From positions 62,001 to 126,000 of the forward strand of contig SAJS01000018.1 of the NCBI GenBank assembly GCA_004017535.1: a DNA stretch of 64,000 nt. Reading direction: 5' to 3'. Below, one piece after another: positions 29,526 through 38,255 of this stretch; within the stretch, counting starts at the first letter, position 1; each line of letters opens with the position of its first letter. A program made the translations under genes and the position numbers. Origin of the DNA: Mesorhizobium sp. Lineage in GTDB: Bacteria; Pseudomonadota; Alphaproteobacteria; Rhizobiales; Rhizobiaceae. The notes under the pieces are model-generated. The model saw nothing but the letters and a program-made list of their open reading frames with translations. It did not search any database and was not told the origin of the DNA.

Positions 29526-29615
29526 TGGCGGAGGGAGTGGGATTCGAACCCACGGTGAACTTGCGCCCACGCCGGTTTTCAAGACCGGTGCCTTAAACCG
29601 CTCGGCCATCCCTCC
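29526..29615 (-). tRNA. tRNA-Ser (anticodon TGA), intact copy
   Basis: A complete 90-nt type II tRNA: acceptor GGAGGGA pairs with TCCCTCC, then G73 and encoded CCA at 29526-29528. The anticodon loop CTTGAAA gives TGA, and a long serine-type variable arm follows. The T arm GTGGGTTCGAATCCCAC is normal. Its 5' 46 nt plus one flanking base are repeated exactly at 30848-30894. The sequence directly upstream of this copy contains no canonical promoter that I can see, whereas a good one exists beyond the second copy. Confidence 0.97.
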
Positions 29616-29616
29616 A
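29570..29616. repeat. 47-bp direct repeat, left copy (att-like core)
   Basis: It is identical to 30848-30894. It covers the tRNA-Ser 5' half from the anticodon stem to the first base and one flanking base. The sequences diverge immediately outside. With the right copy it bounds a 1.28-kb segment holding a recombinase remnant and an FkbM-type gene, so it is best read as the core of an integration site within the tRNA gene. Confidence 0.85.
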
Positions 29617-29688
29617 ACTAGCTGCTTTTGCATTGCTTTTTCGTTCTGGCCGGTTTGCTAAAACAGCCGGTTGCTACGCAAATTGCTA

Positions 29689-29880
29689 CTATTTGGCGTT
29701 CCGTGTGCCTTCTATAGCGGCCTGCAACACCGCGTCAACTTGCTCGGCGGCGTCGGCCTGCATTCCGGGCATGACGTGTGAACAAAGGTCGAGCGTGATG
29801 CCGATGGTCGAATGGCCCAGCCGCTCGCTCGCGACCTTCGGGTGGACGCCGGCCGCCACCATTTGGGAGGCATGGTTAAT
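29689..29880 (-). pseudogene. Tyrosine recombinase (phage-type integrase) C-terminal remnant
   Basis: The translated segment HASQMVAAGVHPKVASERLG followed by HSTIGITLDLCSHVMPGM is the end of the catalytic domain of phage-type integrases. The box II R-H pair before HASQM is missing because the open frame turns into unrelated sequence upstream. The nucleophile, normally Tyr in TLDTYSHV, is Cys here. The fragment therefore cannot catalyse recombination. Its stop lies 73 nt from the left direct repeat, the usual place of an integrase gene beside an att site. Confidence 0.85.
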
Positions 29881-30107
29881 GGCTAATCTATCGGAGATGA
29901 AATTCCGGTGGCGACTTCGTTTACGACCGGCTCCACCTCTCCGCATACCAATTCTCTGGTCCCAAATGCGACCAATCTAATGTTTGCATTCGCAAACGGC
30001 CCCAACCCTGTGTTCACCACGACCAATCCGTCGAACTTCGCACAGGCGCAGCTCACAAATTCCAGATGGAAGCTTGTTTTGAGGGCGTGCGCCTAGGCGA
30101 GGCTGCA

Positions 30108-30770
30108 TCATCCCCAATCTAGGTTGATGGTCTGGATTCCTTCTCGCGCTATCCGATCGCGCAGCAGCCCAATTCTCTCGTCCAGTTCTGGCGAAAATCT
30201 TTCATGGGTCTCCACGAAAATCTTGCCGAGAGACTGATGTACGCCCGCGTCCAGGATGGCTTCCAGGCATTCGGCTTCGGCGCCCTCGATGTCCATCTTG
30301 ATCGCTACGATTGGCTCGCTGATCCCTACGAGGAATTCAACGATGTCGATAACCTCAACGTCAAAGGTTGACCCGCCGGCATGGAAAGAGCTTTGAACGA
30401 GAGAGGAGCCGATGGTTACGCCGACGTCCTCAATGCCCGGAGACTGATGAAACGTAGCAGTTCGCGCGGACCCGCCGACTGCCTTAGGGATGACAGTTAG
30501 TCGAATGTCGCTCCCCAACCTGGCCAGCAAAACCCGTCTGGCCACGGGGTCAGGCTCAAAAGCGATGACCCTCATGCCATACTTGAGCGCGCGTGCGGCG
30601 ACATCTCCGACGTTCGCCCCCAGATCGATGAAAAGCCCGCCAGCCGGAGCTGATCGCAGCGTTCGGAGGAACTCGTATTCTGCTTTGTGCCGGTTGCGTC
30701 GAGGCGACTTTCGCCACCTTCGATCTGCGTGCCAACGCAGGGCAACTTCAAAATAGCTTCCGCTAAGCAT
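30108..30770 (-). CDS. FkbM-family methyltransferase
   Basis: A 220-residue SAM-dependent methyltransferase. Motif I is FIDLGANVGD (residues 47-56, GxNxG), followed by VIAFEPDP, and the FkbM hallmark IKMDIEGAEAECLEAI lies near residue 158. There is no signal peptide or membrane segment. FkbM enzymes methylate hydroxyls in secondary metabolites or in surface polysaccharides and glycolipids; the substrate is unknown. TAGGAG precedes ATG 30770 at 7 nt. It is the only intact gene between the 47-bp direct repeats and so the apparent cargo of the mini-island. No further biosynthetic genes accompany it. Confidence 0.85.
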   Translation of the reverse strand: MLSGSYFEVALRWHADRRWRKSPRRNRHKAEYEFLRTLRSAPAGGLFIDLGANVGDVAARALKYGMRVIAFEPDPVARRVLLARLGSDIRLTVIPKAVGGSARTATFHQSPGIEDVGVTIGSSLVQSSFHAGGSTFDVEVIDIVEFLVGISEPIVAIKMDIEGAEAECLEAILDAGVHQSLGKIFVETHERFSPELDERIGLLRDRIAREGIQTINLDWG

Positions 30771-30847
30771 CTAATCTCCTAGACTATCTCAATAGAGGCC
30801 TGAGAAATAGAGATCGGGACAAGCTCGGAGGGAAGGGGACATCCCTT

Positions 30848-30894
30848 CGCCGGTTTTCAAGACCGGTGCCTTAAACCGCTCGGCCATCCCTCCA
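30848..30894. repeat. 47-bp direct repeat, right copy (tRNA-Ser 5' half)
   Basis: An exact copy of 29570-29616, containing the 5' 46 nt of tRNA-Ser read on the minus strand but not its variable loop, T arm or 3' acceptor strand. It cannot form a tRNA. A canonical promoter on the minus strand lies about 70-95 nt upstream of it, so this is probably the native 5' end of the gene. Confidence 0.85.
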
Positions 30895-30960
30895 TCGTGA
30901 TTTCCACGAGGCGCCGTCTCGTTGGCCGCGAGGGCCATGTCGGTAGGACTGCGAGCCATG

Positions 30961-30989
30961 CTCTAGTGCCTCGCGCAAAGACCTGTCAA
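30961..30989 (-). promoter_or_regulatory. Probable native promoter of tRNA-Ser
   Basis: On the minus strand, TTGACA (30989-30984) and CTAGAG (30966-30961) are separated by exactly 17 nt. This fits the -35 and -10 of rhizobial housekeeping sigma factor promoters. It points to the truncated tRNA-Ser copy, whose first base is at 30893, about 60 nt beyond the expected start site. Confidence 0.5.
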
Positions 30990-31429
30990 TCGCCAGGACT
31001 CAATCAGGCGCTTGGAACATTGAATCGGACCGCCGGGGACCGCGGGCCTATCCATCGACCAGGGTTGGGTCCTTACAAAGCGCGAGATCCTGTCGCGCGC
31101 GACGGCCCAGCAGATTTCGTCCGTACCGCCGCCCCCAGGGCCGCCGGCATAAGGCAACTTCCAGCCGCTTCTTACCTTAAGAGTCCGGCGGGCCGGAGCT
31201 CCTTCAGTCGTGCTGATGTCGCCGGAAAAACGCGGTGTGGACCCGGCGCATCTGGCCTCCAGGGCACGTGGTTTGCACGTTCGCCACAATCTCGCCCAGT
31301 TGCGGCCATAATCGATTAACATCGTGATAAGCAATTCCTGTGCAAAAAAGGAATTGGGGAACAAGGTTTTGGCCTAACGGGCGACTTCTGGCTCCGTCGG
31401 GTGCAGCACGGTAGGGGACAATCGAAAAC
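30990..31429. other. Intergenic region upstream of rlpA
   Basis: No supportable gene. It should hold the rlpA promoter. A small inverted repeat CAATTCC (31332-31338) / GGAATTG (31350-31356) lies about 75 nt before the rlpA start. Open frames here are GC-rich shadows without a family. Confidence 0.4.
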
Positions 31430-32695
31430 ATGCAGACTCCGGCGCGCCCGCGTCTTCGTCGCGCTTCTGCTTTCGCCCTGTGCGCCCTTTCGGGCCTGCT
31501 GCTGGCTGCCTGCGCCTCACAGCCCGAGCCGAAGGGGATGGTCTACAAGAAGGCCCGTCCCAAGGAATATTTCGCCGAATCCGAATATGGCGTGAAGGCA
31601 AGCCCGCGCGTCCAGTTCATGCGTCGGGGCGGCGGCCGCGACCAGCTCGGCAAGCCGTACCAGGTTCGCGGCAAGTGGTATTATCCGAAGGAGGACAGGA
31701 AGGGCTTCACCAAGGTCGGGCTGGCCTCCTGGTATGGCGATGCCTTCCACGGGCGTTTGACCGCCAATGGCGAAGTCTATGACATGACGCATCTGACGGC
31801 GGCGCATCCGACGATGCCACTGCCGAGCTATGCCCGCGTCACCAATCTGGAGACCGGCAGTTCTGTGATCGTTCGCGTCAACGATCGGGGTCCCTATCAT
31901 GAAGGCCGCATCATCGACGTCTCAGAACGCGCGGCGCAGATGCTCGACTATGACAAGGTCGGCACGGCCCGGGTCAAAGTCGAATATGTCGGCCGCGCGC
32001 CGCTCGATGGCGACGACGACCAGTATCTGGTGGCGTCCTACCGCCCCGGCAACAACCGGCCGGATCCGTCGGACGGCCTGCCGACCGGTGTGATGGTGGC
32101 CATGAATGGCCCGTCGCCGAGCCTGTCGGTGGGCGCGCCGCCGGCCGCCGTGCCGTTCCCTGGACAGTTGACCAATTCGGGGCAGGCCTTTGCCGCGCAG
32201 CCGGGCCTGTCGGAGCAGCCGACCGTGCAGCCGGCAGCGTTCTCGGCGCAAGATGCCAGCGATGTCGTGCTGCCCGATTTCGGACCGGTCGTCCCCGAAC
32301 GGCCGGATTTCGCCTTGCCGCCGAACTCGCCCTTCGCCATGGCTTCGCTGTCCTATGCGGATGAGCGGGTGAAGCGCGCCGATGTCTTTGCCGCGCTTGA
32401 TGCCGGCGGCATGTCGCCGGCAGATATCCTGCAATTGTGGAAGAAATCGAACCGCCAGGAACAGGCGCCTGGATCCGACTACATCGCCGCCGGTTCCTTC
32501 GACGAAGCCGCCGAGGCCAAGCGTGTGGCCGCGGCGCTCGAGCCGTTCGGCCGGACCGAGATCCAGCGCACCGAGCTCGAGGGCAATGATTGGTACGCGG
32601 TCAATGTCTATCCGGATGGGCACGGCAGCATTGACGACCTGCTCCAGGCAGCTTGGTCGCATGGCGCGCCGGACGCGCTGGTTGTGCGTAACTGA
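31430..32695 (+). CDS. rlpA: RlpA-family septal ring lipoprotein (DPBB and SPOR domains)
   Basis: A 421-residue envelope lipoprotein. The signal peptide ends in the lipobox LLAAC near residue 27. A double-psi beta-barrel (about 98-190) follows, with GLASWYGDAFHGRLTANGE and VRVNDRGPYHEGRIIDVS, which include the Asp and His expected for lytic transglycosylase activity. A long Pro/Ala linker leads to a C-terminal SPOR domain (about 345-420) that binds denuded glycan at the division site. It precedes the DD-carboxypeptidase homologue, both being peptidoglycan proteins. Confidence 0.9.
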   Translation: MQTPARPRLRRASAFALCALSGLLLAACASQPEPKGMVYKKARPKEYFAESEYGVKASPRVQFMRRGGGRDQLGKPYQVRGKWYYPKEDRKGFTKVGLASWYGDAFHGRLTANGEVYDMTHLTAAHPTMPLPSYARVTNLETGSSVIVRVNDRGPYHEGRIIDVSERAAQMLDYDKVGTARVKVEYVGRAPLDGDDDQYLVASYRPGNNRPDPSDGLPTGVMVAMNGPSPSLSVGAPPAAVPFPGQLTNSGQAFAAQPGLSEQPTVQPAAFSAQDASDVVLPDFGPVVPERPDFALPPNSPFAMASLSYADERVKRADVFAALDAGGMSPADILQLWKKSNRQEQAPGSDYIAAGSFDEAAEAKRVAAALEPFGRTEIQRTELEGNDWYAVNVYPDGHGSIDDLLQAAWSHGAPDALVVRN

Positions 32696-32811
32696 TCAAA
32701 TTTGCACTGCACGTTGATCCGGCCGAAAGAACCCTGCTAGCTTGGCCGCGGGGTAGTCTTGGCGCAATTCCGGGCGACTCTCCGGTTTTGCTCAGATTGG
32801 GTCGACATTTC

Positions 32812-33990
32812 ATGCAATTGCGCATTCTTCCGCCTTTCGCCAGCCTTCTGGGATTGGTGCTGGCGCTGTTGTGCGCCGCCCCGGCGGGCGCGCAGCTGTT
32901 CGAGACCAAGGCGACGCAGGCGTTCATGATCGATGCCGACACCGGCACGGTGCTCTTCGCCAAGGACCCCGACAAGCCGATCCCACCGGCCTCGATGGCC
33001 AAGCTGATGACGATGGAGGTGGTCTTCAACGCTCTCAAGGCGAAGCGGATCACGCTCGACGACACGTTCGTCGTCAGCGAAAACGCCTGGCGCACCGGCG
33101 GCGCGCCGTCCGGGACCTCGACCATGTTCGCCAAGCTCAAATCCGAGGTCCGCGTCGAGGACCTGATCCAGGGTGTCACCGTGCAGGCCGCCAATGACGG
33201 CTGCATCGTGCTTGCCGAGGGCATGGCCGGCTCGGAAGCGAATTTCGCCGCGCAGATGACGGATCGCGCCCGCCAGCTCGGTCTGTCGAAATCGACCTTC
33301 GTCAACTCGACCGGCCTGCCTGCCGACGGCCAGCAGACGACGGTGCGCGAGCTGACGATGCTGGCGCTGCATCTGTGGCGCGACTACCCGGAGTTCTTCC
33401 GCTATTACGGCCAGCCGGACTTCACCTGGAACAAGATCGCACAAAGGAACCGCAATCCGCTGATCGCCATGGGCATCGAAGCCGACGGCTTCGTCGCCGG
33501 CGCCAGCGAACAGGCGGGCTTCGGCCTGGTCGGCACCGTCAGTCACAACGGCATTCGCGTGATCGCCGCGCTCACCGGGCTGGCGAATGACCGCGAACGC
33601 TCCGAAGAGGCACGCAAGCTACTCGACTGGGGCTCGCGGTCCTTCCAGAAGACCGAGATCTTCGCCAAGGGCGAGGTGGTCGGCGAAGCGCAGGTCTTCG
33701 GCGGCGCCAAATCCGGCCTGGCCTTGAAAGCCAAGGGCCCCGTGGACATCTTTCTGCCGATAGCCAACCGCGACAAGCTGACCGCCAGGATCGTCTATCA
33801 GGGTCCGGTGTCGGCGCCGGTCGAGGAAGGGCAACCGGTCGGTGAGCTGCGCGTTTGGATAGGCGATACGCTCAGCCAGCAGACGCCGCTCTATGCCGCC
33901 GAATCGGTGAAGGTGGGCACGCTGCCGCAGCGTGCGCTCGACGCGGCCAAGGAACTCGCTGTCGGCTGGCTGCGTCAGAAACATTTGTGA
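32812..33990 (+). CDS. D-alanyl-D-alanine carboxypeptidase homologue (peptidase S11), atypical active site
   Basis: A 392-residue protein with a signal peptide (residues 1-27, AGA-Q), an S11 penicillin-binding domain and a C-terminal PBP5-type domain (about 285-380) ending in a probable amphipathic anchor. The catalytic S61-x2-K64 is present. The position of the usual SxN reads A126-A-N128, and the usual KTG reads V228-A-G230 in GIEADGFVAGASEQAGFG. Loss of the KTG Lys and Thr suggests weak or altered activity on D-Ala-D-Ala. ATG 32812 begins the signal peptide; a TTG 24 nt earlier is unlikely. It lies downstream of rlpA and upstream of tmk. Confidence 0.85.
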   Translation: MQLRILPPFASLLGLVLALLCAAPAGAQLFETKATQAFMIDADTGTVLFAKDPDKPIPPASMAKLMTMEVVFNALKAKRITLDDTFVVSENAWRTGGAPSGTSTMFAKLKSEVRVEDLIQGVTVQAANDGCIVLAEGMAGSEANFAAQMTDRARQLGLSKSTFVNSTGLPADGQQTTVRELTMLALHLWRDYPEFFRYYGQPDFTWNKIAQRNRNPLIAMGIEADGFVAGASEQAGFGLVGTVSHNGIRVIAALTGLANDRERSEEARKLLDWGSRSFQKTEIFAKGEVVGEAQVFGGAKSGLALKAKGPVDIFLPIANRDKLTARIVYQGPVSAPVEEGQPVGELRVWIGDTLSQQTPLYAAESVKVGTLPQRALDAAKELAVGWLRQKHL

Positions 33991-34062
33991 TCGGGTAAGT
34001 TCGTGGACCTTTTGACGGACGGGAGCTATGACAGCGGCCAGCACGGGCAAAGGCAGTCTCGA

Positions 34063-34737
34063 TTGGCGAGCGGATTTTTCATCACCTTCGAGGGCGGCGA
34101 AGGAGCAGGCAAGTCGACGCAGATCGAGCGGCTGGCGCGGCGCATGCGCGCCAAGAAATACGAGGTGCTGGTCAGCCGCGAGCCGGGTGGATCGCCTGGC
34201 GCCGAGGCGGTAAGGCACGTTCTTCTGTCCGGCGCGGCCGAGCCGTTTGGCCCGAAGATGGAGGCAATCCTGTTCGCCGCCGCGCGCTCCGACCATGTCG
34301 AGCAGGTCATCCGGCCGGCGGTCGAGCGCGGCTCGATCGTGCTGTGCGACCGCTTCATCGATTCCTCGCGTGTCTATCAGGGTGTCACGGGCGGGCTCGA
34401 CGCGGACTTCATGAAGGCGCTGGAGGCGGTAGCCATCAACGGCTTGATGCCGGACATGACGCTGATCTTCGACATCGATCCGGCTGAAGGCCTGAAGCGG
34501 GCGGCCGCGCGGCGCGGCGCGGGTGACGCCGCTGACCGCTTCGAGAAAGAGACCTTGGCCATCCACCAGCGGCGGCGCGAGGCTTTCCTGGCCATCGCCG
34601 CGGCGGAGCCGGAGCGCTGCATCGTCATCGACGCGGCCGCCGATCCCGATACGGTGGAAAATGTCGTCACCGCCGCCGTCTTCGCGGCGCTGGAAGAGAG
34701 GATGCCGGCGCAAAGGATCGAGACGGCGCCGGCATGA
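34063..34737 (+). CDS. tmk: Thymidylate kinase
   Basis: Phosphorylates dTMP to dTDP. The P-loop GGEGAGKS is near residue 10, the DR motif is LCDRFIDSS, and a lid region [11 protein letters not shown] follows. The family length of about 210-225 is reached with the TTG at 34063 (224 residues); a GTG at 34003 would add 20 residues of no visible homology. An ATG at 34028 with GGGAG upstream is in a different frame, so the true start is uncertain. Its stop overlaps the holB start (ATGA), giving a tmk-holB pair for DNA replication. Confidence 0.88.
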   Translation: MASGFFITFEGGEGAGKSTQIERLARRMRAKKYEVLVSREPGGSPGAEAVRHVLLSGAAEPFGPKMEAILFAAARSDHVEQVIRPAVERGSIVLCDRFIDSSRVYQGVTGGLDADFMKALEAVAINGLMPDMTLIFDIDPAEGLKRAAARRGAGDAADRFEKETLAIHQRRREAFLAIAAAEPERCIVIDAAADPDTVENVVTAAVFAALEERMPAQRIETAPA

Positions 34738-35789
34738 TCTTCGAACGCATCGCCCCAGAGCAGCACGACACGCTGGACGGCGTGCCCGAGCCGGCTGAAA
34801 CGCCGCGGCTGATCGGCCACGCGACGGCGGCCGGGATGCTCGCTGGCGCCTACCGCGCGGGCAAGCTGCCTCATGCGCTGATCTTTGCCGGGCCGCTCGG
34901 CATCGGCAAGGCGACGCTGGCGTTCCATCTGGCGCACCATCTTCTGAAATATCCGGATTACAGGAAGGCGCCCGACACGCTTGCCGTTCCCGATCCGGCG
35001 TCCCCGCTGTTTCGCCAGATCGCCACCGGCGCGCATCCGGGCGTGCTGCATCTGACGCGCCCCGCCAACGACAAGACCAAGAGCTTCAAGACGGTGCTGA
35101 CCGTGGACGAAATCCGCAGGGTCAGCCGCTTCCTGTCGATGACCTCGCATGACGGCAGCTACCGCGTCGTCATCGTCGACCCGGCCGACGACATGAACAC
35201 CAACGCCGCCAATGCCTTGCTCAAGAATCTCGAGGAGCCGCCGGCCCGCACCTTGTTCATTCTGGTCGTGCACGCGCCGGGCAGCATGCTGCCGACGATC
35301 CGCTCGCGTTGCCAGATGGTGCGGCTGGCGCCGCTCGCGGCCGACGAGCTGATGGCCGTGCTGGAGAATGTCGAACCGCAGCCGCCGGATGATGCGGCCG
35401 CACGTTCAGCGCTCGCCGAGCGGGCAGGGGGCAGCGCACGCAACGCCATCCTGCTCACCCAATATGGCGGGCTGGAGATCGCCGGCGCGCTCGACGCATT
35501 GGTGACTGCCCGAAAGCCCGACATTGCCGGCGCCCACCGCCTCGCCGAGGCCGTGGCGGGACGCGACCAGGCGATCCAGTTCGACATATTCAACCGCCGC
35601 GCGCTCGATCTGCTTTCGGCCGCCGCCAGCGATGCGGCGCTGTCCGGCGACCTCGCCAGAGCCAAAACGCTGTCCGAGGCTTGGCAGGAGGCGCTTAACA
35701 CGATATCTGAGGCCGAGACCTACAACCTCGACAAGAAGCAGCACGCCCTGACCATGATCGACCGCCTGAATTCTGCGATGCGAATGTGA
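34734..35789 (+). CDS. holB: DNA polymerase III subunit delta'
   Basis: The clamp-loader delta' subunit. The 351-residue protein has an AAA+-like fold with a phosphate-binding-loop relative [10 protein letters not shown] near residue 52. The segments [37 protein letters not shown] and [10 protein letters not shown] (sensor and SRC motif) follow. The SRC-type arginine is present, as expected for a subunit that acts in trans on the ATPase. There is no zinc-binding Cys cluster, as in many alphaproteobacterial delta' proteins. It overlaps tmk by four bases. Confidence 0.92.
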   Translation: MIFERIAPEQHDTLDGVPEPAETPRLIGHATAAGMLAGAYRAGKLPHALIFAGPLGIGKATLAFHLAHHLLKYPDYRKAPDTLAVPDPASPLFRQIATGAHPGVLHLTRPANDKTKSFKTVLTVDEIRRVSRFLSMTSHDGSYRVVIVDPADDMNTNAANALLKNLEEPPARTLFILVVHAPGSMLPTIRSRCQMVRLAPLAADELMAVLENVEPQPPDDAAARSALAERAGGSARNAILLTQYGGLEIAGALDALVTARKPDIAGAHRLAEAVAGRDQAIQFDIFNRRALDLLSAAASDAALSGDLARAKTLSEAWQEALNTISEAETYNLDKKQHALTMIDRLNSAMRM

Positions 35790-35800
35790 CGGCTCGTTCG

Positions 35801-35836
35801 ATGCATGCCGTTGACCCACTTTCGGGCGGCATGCAT
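35801..35836. repeat. Dispersed intergenic palindrome, copy 3
   Basis: ATGCATGCCG at the left and CGGCATGCAT at the right are perfect inverted repeats around TTGACCCACTTTCGGG-type sequence. It lies between holB and metG and shares the CCCACTTTCGGG centre with the palindrome at 25569. Confidence 0.6.
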
Positions 35837-35916
35837 TGGCCTCGGGATGGCAATCGACGTTCCGATGCGATATCCACCGCCACAACTCACATTCAGATAT
35901 TCATGACGGTTCATTC

Positions 35917-37461
35917 ATGTCACGCGACACATTCTACATCACGACCGCGATCTCCTATCCGAACGGCAAGCCGCATATCGGCCATGCCTATGAGCTGATC
36001 GCCACCGACGCGCTTGCCCGCTTCCAGCGGCTCGACGGCAAGGACGTGTTCTTCCTGACCGGCACCGACGAGCACGGTATCAAGATGCTGCAAACGGCGC
36101 GCAAGGAAGGCATCGCGGCGCGCGAGCTCGCCGACCGCAATTCGGCCGAGTTCAAGCGCATGGCGAGCGCGCTGAACGCTTCCAACGACGATTTCATCCG
36201 CACCACCGAGGAACGGCATTATGCGTCCTCCCAGGCGATCTGGAAGGCGATGGCCGCCAATGGCGACATCTACAAGGGTGGCTATGCCGGCTGGTATTCG
36301 GTGCGCGACGAGGCCTATTACGGCGAGGAGGAAACCGAGGTCCGCGCCGACAATGTGCGCTACGGGCCGCAGGGAACGCCTGTCGAATGGGTCGAGGAGG
36401 AAAGCTATTTCTTCCGCCTGTCGGCCTATCAGGACAAGCTCATCGCGCTCTACGAGAGCCAGCCCGATTTCATCGGTCCGGCCGAGCGTCGCAACGAGGT
36501 GATGAGCTTCGTCAAATCCGGGCTGAAGGACCTGTCGGTCTCGCGCACCACCTTCGACTGGGGCGTGCCGGTGCCTGGTGACGAGAAGCATGTGATGTAT
36601 GTGTGGGTCGACGCCTTGACCAACTACATCACCGGCGTCGGCTATCCCAATGAAAACGATGAGAAATGGCGTTTTTGGCCAGCCGACGCGCACATCATCG
36701 GCAAGGACATCGTGCGCTTCCACGCGGTCTATTGGCCGGCCTTCCTGATGTCGGCGGGAATTCCGCTGCCGAAGCGCGTCTTCGGCCATGGCTTCCTGTT
36801 CAACCGCGGCGAGAAGATGTCGAAGTCGGTCGGCAACGTCATCGACCCGTTCACGATGGTGGACCATTACGGCGTTGACCAGGTGCGCTATTTCTTCCTG
36901 CGCGAGGTGCCGTTCGGTCAGGACGGCAACTACAGCCATGAGGCGATCGTCAACCGCACCAACGCGGATCTCGCCAATGGCCTTGGCAATCTGGCGCAGC
37001 GGTCGCTGTCTATGATCGCCAAGAATTGCGGCGGCGCGGTGCCGAAGCGCGGCGAGCTGACGGAGGCCGATACGGCGATCCTCGACCAGGCGATCGAAGC
37101 GCTGGCCGTTTCTCGCCGGGCGATGGCGGAGCAGGGAATCCATCTGGCGCTGGCGGCGATCTTCGGCGTGGTGGCGGAAGCGGACCGCTATTTCGCTTCC
37201 CAGGAGCCGTGGGCACTGAAGAAGACCAATCCGGAGCGGATGGAAACGGTCTTGTGGACAACGGCCGAACTGGTGCGACGCGTGGCACTCCTTTGCCAGC
37301 CCTTCATTCCTGGATCGGCGGCCAAGCTGCTCGACCTGCTGGCTGTGCCTGCGGACAAGCGTGCTTTCGAGCACGTCCATGCCGACCACGCGCTGGTGCC
37401 CGGCGCCGCCTTGCCGGCGCCGGAGGGCGTGTTCCCGCGCTATGTCGAGCAGGACGCCTGA
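35917..37461 (+). CDS. metG: Methionyl-tRNA synthetase
   Basis: A class I aminoacyl-tRNA synthetase that charges tRNA-Met. The 514-residue protein has the H20-I-G-H23 signature, the TGTDEHG segment, [14 protein letters not shown] and the KMSKS loop ([10 protein letters not shown], near residue 307). The usual zinc-binding Cys insert is absent, as in the short MetG type, and there is no C-terminal dimerisation/tRNA-binding extension. ATG 35917 is used; frames upstream run through the palindrome. It overlaps the tatD start (TGATG). Confidence 0.95.
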   Translation: MSRDTFYITTAISYPNGKPHIGHAYELIATDALARFQRLDGKDVFFLTGTDEHGIKMLQTARKEGIAARELADRNSAEFKRMASALNASNDDFIRTTEERHYASSQAIWKAMAANGDIYKGGYAGWYSVRDEAYYGEEETEVRADNVRYGPQGTPVEWVEEESYFFRLSAYQDKLIALYESQPDFIGPAERRNEVMSFVKSGLKDLSVSRTTFDWGVPVPGDEKHVMYVWVDALTNYITGVGYPNENDEKWRFWPADAHIIGKDIVRFHAVYWPAFLMSAGIPLPKRVFGHGFLFNRGEKMSKSVGNVIDPFTMVDHYGVDQVRYFFLREVPFGQDGNYSHEAIVNRTNADLANGLGNLAQRSLSMIAKNCGGAVPKRGELTEADTAILDQAIEALAVSRRAMAEQGIHLALAAIFGVVAEADRYFASQEPWALKKTNPERMETVLWTTAELVRRVALLCQPFIPGSAAKLLDLLAVPADKRAFEHVHADHALVPGAALPAPEGVFPRYVEQDA

Positions 37462-38255
37462 TGCTGGTCGACAGCCATTGCCATCTCGACTTTCCGGACT
37501 TCGCCGAGGAGCGGGCGGCTATCGTCGCCCGCGCTCTCGCCGCCGGAGTCGGCCGCATGGTCACGATCTCGACGCGCGTGAGGCGCTTCCAGCAGATCCT
37601 TGAAATCGCTGAAACTTTCAACGAAGTCTATTGCTCGGTCGGCACCCATCCGCACAATGCGGCGGAAGAACTCGACGTCACCGCCGACGAGCTGGTGCAG
37701 CTTTCCGGTCACCCAAAAGTGGTGGCGATCGGCGAGGCCGGGCTGGATTACCATTATGACAAGGCGCCGCGCGATATGCAGGCGCAAGGTTTTCGCACCC
37801 ATATCGCCGCCGCGCGCCGGACCGGCCTGCCGCTGGTCATCCATGCGCGCAATGCCGACGACGACATGGCGTCGATCCTCGAGGACGAGACAGGGAAGGG
37901 CGCCTTCCCTTTCATCCTGCATTGTTTTTCGTCTGGACGCAGGCTGGCCGAAGTCGGCGTGGCGCTGGGCGGCTATGTCTCCTTCTCCGGCATCCTGACC
38001 TTCAAGAATTCCCCCGAGTTGCGTGGCATCGCGGCCGATGTTCCGCGTGACCGGCTGCTGGTCGAGACCGACGCGCCCTACCTCGCGCCGATCCCGCATC
38101 GGGGAAAACGCAACGAGCCGGCCTATGTCACGAACACGGCGAAGGTTCTTGCCGAGACCATCGGTGTCAGCGAAACCGAGATCGCCGATATCACCACCGG
38201 CAACTTCTTCAGGCTGTTCACCAAGATGCCGCGCCCGGATATGGCGCGGACATGA
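37461..38255 (+). CDS. TatD-family metal-dependent hydrolase
   Basis: A 264-residue TIM-barrel metalloenzyme. Metal ligands are visible in order: DSHCHLD (residues 4-10), the Glu of GEAGLDYHYD near 95, the His in VIHARNADDD, the HCFS His near 155, and the Asp of VETDAPYL near 205. TatD proteins are 3'-5' exonucleases or deoxyribonucleases in vitro. It is the middle gene of metG-tatD-MBL hydrolase, overlapping both neighbours by one to four bases, an arrangement conserved with metG in alphaproteobacteria. Confidence 0.92.
   Translation: MLVDSHCHLDFPDFAEERAAIVARALAAGVGRMVTISTRVRRFQQILEIAETFNEVYCSVGTHPHNAAEELDVTADELVQLSGHPKVVAIGEAGLDYHYDKAPRDMQAQGFRTHIAAARRTGLPLVIHARNADDDMASILEDETGKGAFPFILHCFSSGRRLAEVGVALGGYVSFSGILTFKNSPELRGIAADVPRDRLLVETDAPYLAPIPHRGKRNEPAYVTNTAKVLAETIGVSETEIADITTGNFFRLFTKMPRPDMART

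Noticed and set aside
29908..30096. A 62-codon plus-strand frame in the mini-island
   Set aside because: The product is Asn/Thr-rich but has no similarity I recognise, and the frame lies in decayed integrase surroundings. Too short to support.
30897..31319. A 140-codon plus-strand frame between the right tRNA repeat and rlpA
   Set aside because: It begins at the tRNA flank and runs through the probable tRNA promoter. Its Arg/Pro-rich product has no family and no start signal.
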